This document shows, one piece after another, positions 6,470-12,606 of a stretch of 12,606 bases of DNA. Position 1 is the first letter of the stretch. Every line of letters begins with the position of its first letter. The translations under genes and the position numbers were made by a program. Origin of the DNA: Competibacteraceae bacterium UBA6584 (lineage in GTDB: Bacteria > Pseudomonadota > Gammaproteobacteria > Competibacterales > Competibacteraceae); assembly GCA_002433805.1 (NCBI GenBank), contig DJIW01000063.1, positions 1 through 12,606 of the forward strand, written 5' to 3'. The notes under the pieces are model-generated. The model was not told the DNA's origin. It did not search any database and saw nothing but the letters and a program-made list of their open reading frames with translations.

Positions 6470-7960
6470 ATGACCTCGGAGGTCGTCGCCGCGATCGATT
6501 TGGGTTCGAACAGCTTTCACATGATCGTCGCCCGGATCGTCAACGAACACATTCAAGTCCTGGATCGGCTGCGGGAGATGGTGCAACTGGCGGTCGGCCT
6601 GGATGATAGGAACCACTTATCCGAAGACGCGCAGCAGCGCGCCTTGGATTGCCTGGCCCGCTTCGGCCAGCGGCTGCGTTACATCCCGCCCCAGCAATTG
6701 CGGATCGTCGGCACCAACACCTTGCGCCAGGCGCGCAACAGCGCGGAGTTTCTGGATCGGGCGGCGGAGGTGTTGGGGCACGATGTCGAGGTGATCAGCG
6801 GTCAGGAGGAGGCGCGCTTGATCTATCTCGGGGTCGCCCACAGCGTCGCCGACGTGGCGGGCCGGCGTCTGGTGGTGGATATCGGCGGGGGCAGCACCGA
6901 ACTGATCATCGGCGAAAAATTCGAGCCGCTGCATTTGAGCAGCCTCAAGATGGGTTGCGTCAGCATGAGCCGCGCGGGCTTCGACGACGGCAAGATCACC
7001 GAAGCCCGGATGCGGGAAGCCGAATTGCGGGTCCAGTTGCGGCTGGAGCCGGTGCGGGAGGAGTATCTGGAACGGGGCTGGCAGGTGGTGACCGGCGCGT
7101 CGGGTTCGATCAAGGCGATTCAAGAGGTGGTCACCCGAGAAGGTTGGAGCCGGGAGGGGATCACGCTGGAGGGCTTGCGCCGCCTGCGCGCGGCGCTGGT
7201 GGAAACCGGACACGCCGCCGGATTGGGCGCGCGCTGGCAGTTGGAACCGGCGCGGGCCCGGGTGTTCGCGGGCGGCTTCGTGGTGCTGCACGGTTTGTGC
7301 GAAGCGCTCAACGTGGAGCGGATGGAAGTCTCGGAAGGCGCGCTGCGGGAAGGGGTCATTTACGATTTATTGGGCCGGATCCGGCACGAGGACGTGCGCG
7401 ACCGCACCATCGCCGCCGTGATCGGCCGCTTCGGTCTGGATCGCGCCCAGACCGACCGGGTCAACGCGACGGCGCAAGCGCTGTGGCGGCAGGTCCGGGC
7501 GAGTTGGGACTTAGAGGATGAGGAATGGGGGCGGGTGTTGGAATGGGCGGCCCGTCTGCATGAGGTTGGCATGTTGCTGACTTACAACCAATATCACAAA
7601 CACGGCGCTTACATTCTGCGCCATGCCGATCTGTCGGGTTTTTCAAGGAGCGATCAGGATTTGCTGGCGGCGCTGGTGCGTTGCCACCGCCGTTCCTTTC
7701 CCTCGGACGCCTTCGTGCATCTGCCTCACGACGGGGTCGTTCAGGCCAAGCGGCTGAGCGTCTTGCTGCGCTTGGCGGTGGTGCTCAATCGCGCGCGCAG
7801 CCGCCAGCCGCCGCCGGAGCCGCTCTTGACCGCCGACAGCCGACGCTTGAAGTTACGCTTCCCCGAGGGATGGCTGGACGAACATCCGCTGACGCGCGCC
7901 GATTTGGAGATCGAGGGGCGTTTCCTGGACAAAGCCGGTTTTCGGATCAAGTTCAACTAA
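6470..7960 (+). CDS. ppx: Exopolyphosphatase Ppx (Ppx/GppA family)
   Basis: Ppx releases phosphate from the ends of long polyphosphate chains. The 496-residue protein (E. coli Ppx 513, GppA 494) belongs to the ASKHA fold: phosphate-binding loop DLGSNSF (10-16), GTNTLRQARN (81-90), catalytic-glutamate motif SGQEEARLIYLG (E113/E114) and phosphate loop DIGGGSTE (137-144). The C-terminal part has the HD-like helical domain of long Ppx proteins, with LHEVGM, YHKHGAYILRHADLSGF and LVRCHRR. The wording of these motifs fits Ppx better than GppA, but (p)ppGpp hydrolysis cannot be excluded. The ATG at 6470 has GGGAG (6458-6462) 7 nt upstream, and the protein then begins with VVAAIDLGSNS. A longer open frame running back through sixA is spurious. 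It is convergent with the hydroxylase gene, 6 nt apart, with no terminator visible between. Confidence 0.93.
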   Translation: MTSEVVAAIDLGSNSFHMIVARIVNEHIQVLDRLREMVQLAVGLDDRNHLSEDAQQRALDCLARFGQRLRYIPPQQLRIVGTNTLRQARNSAEFLDRAAEVLGHDVEVISGQEEARLIYLGVAHSVADVAGRRLVVDIGGGSTELIIGEKFEPLHLSSLKMGCVSMSRAGFDDGKITEARMREAELRVQLRLEPVREEYLERGWQVVTGASGSIKAIQEVVTREGWSREGITLEGLRRLRAALVETGHAAGLGARWQLEPARARVFAGGFVVLHGLCEALNVERMEVSEGALREGVIYDLLGRIRHEDVRDRTIAAVIGRFGLDRAQTDRVNATAQALWRQVRASWDLEDEEWGRVLEWAARLHEVGMLLTYNQYHKHGAYILRHADLSGFSRSDQDLLAALVRCHRRSFPSDAFVHLPHDGVVQAKRLSVLLRLAVVLNRARSRQPPPEPLLTADSRRLKLRFPEGWLDEHPLTRADLEIEGRFLDKAGFRIKFN

Positions 7961-7966
7961 ACCGCG

Positions 7967-8794
7967 TCAAGCGCTCCGGTCGGCCGAGCCTCGATTCGGG
8001 GTCAGAAACGGTTGCAGCAACAAGCCGTGCAAGCGGGTGGCCCGCCAGTCGCGGAAATACGCCAGACCGATGGTCATGCCGGTATGCCCGTCGCGCGGCT
8101 GGTCGCGATAGGTGCCAAACAGCCGATCCCACCACGACAGATTAAAGCCGAAATTGCTGTCGGTTTCGTCGCGATGGATGGAATGGTGGACCCGGTGCAT
8201 GTCGGGCGTCACCACCACCTGACGCAGCGCCCGATCCAGCCGCAACGGCAGCCGCGCGTTGCCGTGGTTGAACATCGCCGCGGCGTTTAGGATCACTTCA
8301 AACAGCAAAACCGCCGGCGGCGGCGCGCCCAGCAGCACGACCACCGTCAGTTTGATCGACATGGAGATCGCGATTTCCAGCGGATGAAAGCGCAAGGCGG
8401 TGGTGGCGTCGAAATCCAGATCGCTATGGTGCATCTGGTGCAGCCGCCACAACAGCGGGCTTTTGTGGAAGGCCACATGCTGGGCGTAAATCACCGCATC
8501 GAGCACTAGCAAGGAAACGGCCACGGCCAGCCAAAACGGCGCGTCGAGCCAATGTAACAAACCCCAAGCCCGAAGGTCGGCCCATTGGGCCGCGCCCACC
8601 GCCAGCACCGGAAACACCCCGCGCAGGACCATGCTGTCCACGGCGACGACGGCGAGGTTGGCGGGCCAACGCCGGCCGCGCGGCAGCGCTGGAATCCTGC
8701 GCGGCCAGCGCCATTCCCACGCCATCATCGCCAGCAACACCGCGAAAAAACAGCTCAACCGGACGGCGGTCTCATGGGTCAATAAATCGGACAT
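7967..8794 (-). CDS. Membrane di-iron hydroxylase, sterol desaturase / fatty acid hydroxylase superfamily
   Basis: This is a 275-residue integral membrane protein. Hydrophobic segments lie near residues 12-27, 48-70, 86-104 and 145-175. It has the histidine boxes of the superfamily that hold two irons on the cytoplasmic face: HxxxH at 106-110 (HVAFH), HxxHH at 119-123 (HQMHH), a single His in FNHGN (177) and HxxHH at 200-204 (HRVHH) followed by H207. The later NFGFNLSWWDRLFGTYR is typical of bacterial members. The enzyme probably hydroxylates or desaturates a lipid using O2; the substrate cannot be told from sequence. I chose the ATG at 8794, giving MSDLLTHETA before the first membrane helix. 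The frame is open to 8890, but that extension would overlap the proposed promoter. The ribosome binding site is weak (AAGG close to the start). Confidence 0.85.
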   Translation of the reverse strand: MSDLLTHETAVRLSCFFAVLLAMMAWEWRWPRRIPALPRGRRWPANLAVVAVDSMVLRGVFPVLAVGAAQWADLRAWGLLHWLDAPFWLAVAVSLLVLDAVIYAQHVAFHKSPLLWRLHQMHHSDLDFDATTALRFHPLEIAISMSIKLTVVVLLGAPPPAVLLFEVILNAAAMFNHGNARLPLRLDRALRQVVVTPDMHRVHHSIHRDETDSNFGFNLSWWDRLFGTYRDQPRDGHTGMTIGLAYFRDWRATRLHGLLLQPFLTPNRGSADRSA

Positions 8795-8854
8795 GGCCTT
8801 GTTCCAGGACGGGTTGGACGGGAGGCGGCTCAAGGATGAGGCCGGGGAGCTTGG

Positions 8855-8862
8855 GTTATAAT
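8855..8862. promoter_or_regulatory. Two-way -10 element between the hydroxylase gene and hemB
   Basis: GTTATAAT contains a perfect plus-strand -10 TATAAT (8857-8862) for hemB. Read on the minus strand, 8860-8855 gives TATAAC (5 of 6), placed to serve the hydroxylase gene. Predicted starts are near 8869 (plus) and 8849 (minus), giving leaders of about 60 and 55 nt. Neither direction has a good -35 at 16-18 nt. The plus-strand promoter is the more secure call. Confidence 0.5.
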
Positions 8863-8916
8863 GCCGCATCCGACGGAACAACGGCATCATCGGTTCCGAT
8901 CCTTGATGGCGTTTTA

Positions 8917-8922
8917 TGGAGG
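8917..8922 (+). promoter_or_regulatory. Ribosome binding site deciding the hemB start
   Basis: TGGAGG lies 8 nt before the GTG at 8931. The in-frame ATG at 8916 overlaps this site and has no Shine-Dalgarno of its own. Translation therefore most likely begins at the GTG. Confidence 0.75.
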
Positions 8923-8930
8923 CAATTTCC

Positions 8931-9953
8931 GTGACCCGATCCCCTCAACTCGTCACCGGTCAATTTCCCGGCGCGCGCCCGCGCCGGCTGCGCCGCGATG
9001 ACTTCTCGCGCCGGCTGGTGCGGGAAACCGCGCTGACCGCCGCCGATCTGATTCAGCCGCTGTTCGTGATCGAGGGTTGGAAACAGCGCGAGCCGGTGGC
9101 GTCGATGCCGGGCGTGGAGCGGATCACCATCGATGAATTGCTGCGCGAGGGCGAAACCTTGGTCAAGCTGGGGGTGCCGGCGGTGGCGCTGTTTCCGGTG
9201 CCCGCGCCCGAGGCCAAATCGCCAGACGCCGCGGAGGCGTACAATCCGGAAGGTTTGCTCCAGCGGGCGGTGCACGCGCTCAAGACCCACCTGCCCGAAT
9301 TGGGCGTCATCACCGACGTGGCGCTCGATCCGTTCACCAGCCACGGTCAGGACGGCTTGGTGGACGGTTCGGGCTATGTGTTGAACGACGAAACCGTCAG
9401 CGTCTTGGTGCGTCAAGCCTTGTCGCACGCCGAAGCCGGCGCCGATATCGTCGCGCCCTCGGACATGATGGACGGACGGATCGGCGCGGTTCGCGAGGCG
9501 TTGGAGTCCAACGACTTCATCCACACCCGCATCCTGGCCTATTCCGCCAAGTACGCCTCCAGTTTTTACGGACCGTTCCGCGATGCGGTCGGATCGGCGG
9601 GCGCGCTCGGCAAGGGCAATAAGTACAGCTATCAGATGGATCCGGCCAACAGCGACGAAGCCTTGCGCGAAGTGGCGCTGGATTTGGAGGAGGGCGCGGA
9701 TATCGTCATGATCAAGCCCGGACTGCCGTATCTGGATATCGTGCGCCGGGTCAAGGACCACTTCGGCGCGCCGACTTTCGTCTACCAGGTCAGTGGCGAA
9801 TACGCCATGCTGATGGCCGCCGCGCGCAACGGCTGGCTGGACGAACGCTCGGTCGTTCTCGAATCCTTGTTGGGGATCAAGCGCGCCGGCGCGGACGCCA
9901 TTTTAAGTTACTGCGCGGGGAAGGTCGCGGGTTGGTTGCGGGAAGGGTCATGA
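8931..9953 (+). CDS. hemB: Delta-aminolevulinic acid dehydratase (porphobilinogen synthase) HemB
   Basis: HemB condenses two 5-aminolevulinate molecules to porphobilinogen, the first shared step of haem, sirohaem and cobalamin synthesis, as a cytoplasmic octamer. The 340-residue product has both active-site lysines: K207 in AYSAKYASSFYGPFRDA and K262, the Schiff-base lysine, in IVMIKPGLPYLD. The usual zinc-binding cysteine cluster is replaced by DVALDPFTSHGQDG (129-142), as in Pseudomonas aeruginosa, so this is a zinc-independent enzyme, probably activated by Mg2+. GSAGALGKGNKYSYQMDPANSDEAL is the conserved allosteric and dimer region. The start is a GTG placed by a strong TGGAGG site; a 345-residue form from the ATG at 8916 is less likely. 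Its stop overlaps the next gene's ATG (ATGA at 9950-9953), which indicates coupling. It is divergent from the hydroxylase gene. Confidence 0.96.
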   Translation: MTRSPQLVTGQFPGARPRRLRRDDFSRRLVRETALTAADLIQPLFVIEGWKQREPVASMPGVERITIDELLREGETLVKLGVPAVALFPVPAPEAKSPDAAEAYNPEGLLQRAVHALKTHLPELGVITDVALDPFTSHGQDGLVDGSGYVLNDETVSVLVRQALSHAEAGADIVAPSDMMDGRIGAVREALESNDFIHTRILAYSAKYASSFYGPFRDAVGSAGALGKGNKYSYQMDPANSDEALREVALDLEEGADIVMIKPGLPYLDIVRRVKDHFGAPTFVYQVSGEYAMLMAAARNGWLDERSVVLESLLGIKRAGADAILSYCAGKVAGWLREGS

Positions 9954-10621
9954 GCCGATGGCGGTATTGGCTGCCGGCGGGATTGGGCGTGGCGGCGACG
10001 AGCGTTTTTTTTCTGTCCGTCATGCGACCGCCCGGCGTGACTTCCTCCAGATTCGGTCAAGATTTGCCCTGGCAAATTACCCGAAGCCAGAACGGCGCCA
10101 CAATCGGCGTCTTCGGTTTGACCATCAATGAAAGCAGCTTGCGCGATGCGGTCCATAAACTGGGCCGGCGCTATGAGTTGGGACTTTTTCAAAATCCGGC
10201 CGGTCAATTAAATCTGGAAGCTTATTTTCGCGATGCGGTGATCGGCGGCTTGAACGCTCGCCTGGTGCTGTCGGCGCGCTTGTCCGAAGAACAATTGAAT
10301 GCCCTGCTCGCGCGGGCCGGGGCGGGCAAACCCACCGCCGAGGGCGGCCGCCGTTATTCGGTTTCGGACGCCGATCAGGATTTAGCGCTGACGGCGACGG
10401 TCAGCGCCATCACCTACCTGCCGGTCATCAAGTTCGACGCGGACGTAGTGCGCAAGCGTTTCGGCGAACCGACCGAGCGGGTTGCGGTCAAGGATGGAAC
10501 CCATTGGCTCTACCCGGAACTGGGTTTGGATCTGCTGCTGGGCGATAGCGGTGAAGCGCTGTTTCAATACGTGCCGCCCCCCGAATTCGCGCGGCGGCTA
10601 AAAGCGCCGCTGGACCACTGA
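9950..10621 (+). CDS. Unrecognised membrane-anchored protein between hemB and aroE
   Basis: I do not recognise this 223-residue protein. It has a short basic N-terminus (MSRWRYW), one hydrophobic segment (about 7-25) and then a soluble region with no cysteine. It is thus not a lipoprotein and is probably anchored in the inner membrane with a periplasmic domain. Two similar stretches can be seen: LTINESSLRDAVHKLGRRYEL (58-78), where I read a strand-helix pattern, and FDADVVRKRFGEPTERV (162-178), followed by THWLYPELGLDLLLG and FQYVPP. The second part, with FGEP then W-Y and a final strand, resembles the small BamE/SmpA-like fold; this is inference only. Its ATG overlaps the hemB stop, has AAGGG upstream, and the stop is 15 nt before aroE. 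Coding character is good and the frame is conserved in style with its neighbours, so it is a real gene. Confidence 0.8.
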   Translation: MSRWRYWLPAGLGVAATSVFFLSVMRPPGVTSSRFGQDLPWQITRSQNGATIGVFGLTINESSLRDAVHKLGRRYELGLFQNPAGQLNLEAYFRDAVIGGLNARLVLSARLSEEQLNALLARAGAGKPTAEGGRRYSVSDADQDLALTATVSAITYLPVIKFDADVVRKRFGEPTERVAVKDGTHWLYPELGLDLLLGDSGEALFQYVPPPEFARRLKAPLDH

Positions 10622-10636
10622 GGCTTGAGGCCGACC

Positions 10637-11467
10637 ATGACCAAAAAAATTGATCGATACGCCGTGATGGGCAATCCCATCGACCACAGTCAATCGCCCC
10701 GCATTCATGCCTTATTCGCGGCGCAAACCGGCCAAGCGCTCGACTACCGCGCCATTCTGGTCGAACGGGGCGGCTTTGCCGAAGCGGCCCGCGACTTTGG
10801 CGGGCGCGGCGGGCGAGGTCTGAACGTCACCGCGCCGTTCAAGCAGGATGCGTGGGTGTTTGCCGATCTATTGAGCGCCGCCGCCGAGCGCGCCGGCGCG
10901 GTCAATACCCTCATTTTCGAAGCCGGCGGCGTGCGCGGCGAGAATACCGACGGCCCCGGTCTGGTGCGCGATTTAACCGTCAATCACGGCTATCCATTGG
11001 CCGGCCAGCGTATTCTAGTAGTGGGGGCCGGCGGCGCGGCCCGAGGGATTTTGCAACCGCTGTTGCTGGAAAAACCCAGTCAGTTGGTCGTCGCCAACAG
11101 AACCTCGGAAACCGCCTTGGAACTTGCCCTGCGATTTGGCGACTTGGGACGGCTTTCAGGCTGCGGGTTCCACGATTTGGTCGGCCAGCAGTTCGATTTG
11201 ATCGTCAACGCCACGGCGGCGTGGGTGGAGGACGCGGCGCCGCCGTTGCCAGAGAACGTGTTAGTTTCCGGCGGCTGGTGTTATGACATGAGCTACGGCA
11301 AGCGACCGAGCCCATTCATGCGGTGGGCTCAGGGATGCAACGCCGGGCGCGTGCTGGATGGGTTGGGGATGCTGGTGGAGCAGGCCGCCGAAGCGTTTCA
11401 ATTGTGGCGCGGCGTCCGGCCGGACACCGCGCCGGTGATCGAAGCATTGCGGGAAGTGGGTTCCTAA
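10637..11467 (+). CDS. aroE: Shikimate dehydrogenase AroE
   Basis: AroE reduces 3-dehydroshikimate to shikimate with NADPH in the pathway to aromatic amino acids and folate. The 276-residue length is normal for the family (E. coli 272). Visible motifs are the shikimate-binding SQSPRIH (18-24), GLNVTAPFK with catalytic K69, ENTDGPGLV with catalytic D105, the Rossmann loop GAGGAARG (130-137), and NRT (154-156), the start of the NADP phosphate-binding motif. DGLGMLVEQAAEAFQLWRG near the C-terminus is also typical. The N-terminus YAVMGNPIDHSQSP matches the E. coli form. The ATG has TGAGG (10626-10630) 6 nt upstream; a TTG four codons earlier is less likely. It is the last gene of the hemB run and converges on the repeat-protein gene 24 nt later. 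Confidence 0.95.
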   Translation: MTKKIDRYAVMGNPIDHSQSPRIHALFAAQTGQALDYRAILVERGGFAEAARDFGGRGGRGLNVTAPFKQDAWVFADLLSAAAERAGAVNTLIFEAGGVRGENTDGPGLVRDLTVNHGYPLAGQRILVVGAGGAARGILQPLLLEKPSQLVVANRTSETALELALRFGDLGRLSGCGFHDLVGQQFDLIVNATAAWVEDAAPPLPENVLVSGGWCYDMSYGKRPSPFMRWAQGCNAGRVLDGLGMLVEQAAEAFQLWRGVRPDTAPVIEALREVGS

Positions 11468-11491
11468 ATTGCGTTGCAAACCAGAGAGCCG

Positions 11492-12606
11492 CTAATCCAG
11501 GTCGTAAACCTCAATCAAGCTGTTGCCGACCGTGCCGTTCGCTCCCCGCACGATGGCGGTGTAGGCTCCAGGTTGCAGCGTGGCGAGAATTGACGATTCC
11601 TGAGCGTGGGTCAGCGTCTTGCGCAGAGCCTGCAACTCCAGCTTTTGACTGTCCTGCCAGTTGTCGTTACTGGTCAGAACGGATTGACCGCGAAACAGCG
11701 TGACGGTGGGGTCCGCCAAGGCGTCAGGCACGTTGGCGCCGCTCAAAGCGGGTCCGAGGGCCCGGATCAACACGCGCTTGGGATTGTTGGCAACCACAAA
11801 GCCCGCGATCATCACATTGTCGCCGTTCTCGGTTCGCCCGCGCGTGGAGACATTGATCAGACGGCTTTCCGAACCGTTGATTTCGTAAACCTCGACCAAG
11901 GCGTTGCCGGTCGTATCCCCGACGCCCCTTACGATGGCGGTGTAAGGACCTGGATCGAGCGCGGTGAGAATGGCTGATTCTTGCGGGTCGGAAGGGGCTT
12001 TGCGAGTGGCTTGTATCGCGGCCGCTTGGCTGTCTTGCCAGTTATTGTTGCTGGCCAGAACGGTTTGCCCTTTATAAAGGGTGACGGTCGGATCGTAGAG
12101 CAAGTTCGGAACGCCCGCTTTGGCCATGGAAGGCCCGATGGCGCGGATCAAAACCTGTTTTGGGCTGCCGCCTTTAATCACGAAGCCGGCGATCAGCACA
12201 TTGTCGCCGGTGCCGACCCAGGCGCGGGTGGACAGGTTGACCAGCCGGGCAGTCGAGGATGAACCTTGAGTGGGAACGCCCGTCTCCGTCGGTGTTGGCG
12301 TTTCCGTGCCGGGTGTTTCGGAGTTGGAGCCACCGCCGGATCCGGTTGTTGAAGGATCGGGCGTTTTGGAGTTGGAACCGCCCGAGCCCGACGTTGAAGC
12401 GCCCGCGACGATCGCGGAGACCTCATTTGAAAAATCACTTTCCTTGCCTGCTCCGTCAAAAGCGGTGACCGCAAAGTAGTAAAGGCCGTCGGCAAGATTG
12501 CTAATCGTATGGTTAGTCGTTGAACTGGAGTCAATTTTTATATTAATTAGATATTTTTTGCTGTATTTTCCATAGTAGATTCTGTACCCGGAAACAGGTC
12601 CTGAAC
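11492..12606 (-). CDS. Large repeat protein, C-terminal part: FN3-like domain, linker and two beta-rich repeats (partial)
   Basis: The minus-strand frame is open from the right edge to TAG at 11492-11494, giving 370 residues of the C-terminal part; the start lies outside the window. In order: an FN3-like domain (about 12413-12604; SGYRIYYG, then LADGLYYFAVTAFDGAG and SNEVSA); a Ser/Gly/Thr/Pro linker (about 12251-12412); and two tandem repeats of about 125 residues. Each repeat carries (L/I)N(L/V)STR, GDNVxIAGFV, VLIRAxGP, DPTVTL, NNWQDSQ, YTAIVRG and (A/S)LxEVYxxx. I know this repeat type from secreted or surface proteins of Verrucomicrobia and some gammaproteobacteria, often with FN3 domains and at the C-terminus. 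Its role is unknown; surface attachment or matrix display is an inference. No sorting motif follows the last repeat. A GTG at 12199 is an internal codon, not a start. Confidence 0.8.
   Translation of the reverse strand, partial: SGPVSGYRIYYGKYSKKYLINIKIDSSSTTNHTISNLADGLYYFAVTAFDGAGKESDFSNEVSAIVAGASTSGSGGSNSKTPDPSTTGSGGGSNSETPGTETPTPTETGVPTQGSSSTARLVNLSTRAWVGTGDNVLIAGFVIKGGSPKQVLIRAIGPSMAKAGVPNLLYDPTVTLYKGQTVLASNNNWQDSQAAAIQATRKAPSDPQESAILTALDPGPYTAIVRGVGDTTGNALVEVYEINGSESRLINVSTRGRTENGDNVMIAGFVVANNPKRVLIRALGPALSGANVPDALADPTVTLFRGQSVLTSNDNWQDSQKLELQALRKTLTHAQESSILATLQPGAYTAIVRGANGTVGNSLIEVYDLD
11495..11866 (-). repeat. Second copy of the ~125-residue protein repeat
   Basis: This encodes SRLINVSTRGRTENGDNVMIAG to IEVYDLD, 124 residues, ending at the stop codon. 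It aligns with the upstream copy at a period of 128 codons, with closely matching motifs and only moderate identity between them. That suggests an old duplication rather than a recent one. Confidence 0.75.
11867..12250 (-). repeat. First copy of the ~125-residue protein repeat
   Basis: This encodes ARLVNLSTRAWVGTGDNV to LVEVYEINGSE, about 128 residues, directly before the second copy. It shares VLIAGFV, VLIRAIGP, DPTVTLYKGQ, NNNWQDSQ, PQESAIL, LDPGPYTAIVRG and GNALVEVYE with the second copy. Confidence 0.75.
12313..12400 (-). repeat. 48-nt imperfect direct repeat coding the linker
   Basis: GGAGTTGGA occurs at 12320-12328 and again at 12368-12376, exactly 48 nt (16 codons) apart, with similar flanks on both sides. 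The encoded units are GSGGSNSKTPDP and GSGGGSNSETPG. The linker therefore seems to grow by in-frame duplication and may vary in length between strains. Confidence 0.6.

Noticed and set aside
8795..8890. Longer N-terminus for the hydroxylase, starting at 8890
   Set aside because: It would add 32 polar residues not expected before the first membrane helix, and it would place the start upstream of the minus-strand promoter proposed here.
12259..12479. Small plus-strand open frames over the linker of the repeat protein
   Set aside because: They are shadows of the low-complexity Ser/Gly/Thr/Pro linker; their Pro/Glu/Val-rich products simply reflect the repeated DNA.
1..12606. CRISPR arrays, insertion sequences, phage genes, tRNA or rRNA
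   Set aside because: I looked for regularly spaced repeats, transposase motifs, terminal inverted repeats and tRNA-like T-loops and saw none. Nearly all bases lie in recognised genes.

Overview
The window looks like chromosomal DNA from a GC-rich gammaproteobacterium. AhpC, AhpF, TrxB, PhoB, PhoR, SixA, Ppx and AroE read easily against my memory of the E. coli proteins. HemB is of the Pseudomonas-like, zinc-ligand-free type. A ppx gene within about 1 kb of hemB is also familiar from pseudomonads. I cannot name the genus. The repeat protein at the right edge belongs to a surface-protein style found in environmental, floc- or biofilm-forming bacteria, which fits a non-enteric lineage only loosely.

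Layout, left to right. (1) 1-1978, plus strand: the 3' end of ahpC, a strong intrinsic terminator, then full-length ahpF. Together they form the AhpC/AhpF alkyl hydroperoxide reductase. (2) 2068-3018, minus strand: trxB, tail to tail with ahpF, whose C-terminal two thirds is a TrxB homologue. (3) 3019-3209: a divergent regulatory region with one perfect Pho-box half-site facing phoB. (4) 3210-7960, plus strand: phoB, phoR, a PilZ-domain gene, a SixA-type phosphohistidine phosphatase and ppx (exopolyphosphatase). phoBR are nearly contiguous; the last three genes sit behind their own candidate promoter and a leader hairpin. (5) 7967-8794, minus strand: a membrane di-iron hydroxylase of the sterol desaturase superfamily, ending 6 nt from ppx and divergent from hemB. 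(6) 8931-11467, plus strand: hemB, an unrecognised membrane-anchored protein of 223 residues, and aroE, tightly packed. (7) 11492 to the right edge, minus strand: the 3' part of a large, probably secreted protein with an FN3-like domain, a Ser/Gly/Thr/Pro linker and two tandem ~125-residue beta-rich repeats.

How the genes work together. The left part handles peroxides and thiol redox balance. The middle links phosphate sensing (PhoR to PhoB) with polyphosphate hydrolysis (Ppx), phosphohistidine removal (SixA) and c-di-GMP binding (PilZ). The right part supplies tetrapyrrole and aromatic precursors. Most of the window is housekeeping. I see no CRISPR array, insertion sequence, phage gene, tRNA or rRNA. 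The points most worth a second look are the unknown gene between hemB and aroE, the repeat protein with its AT-rich patch, the phoBR-pilZ-sixA-ppx grouping with a possible Pho box, and a two-way -10 element between the hydroxylase gene and hemB. No intergenic stretch exceeds 300 bases.
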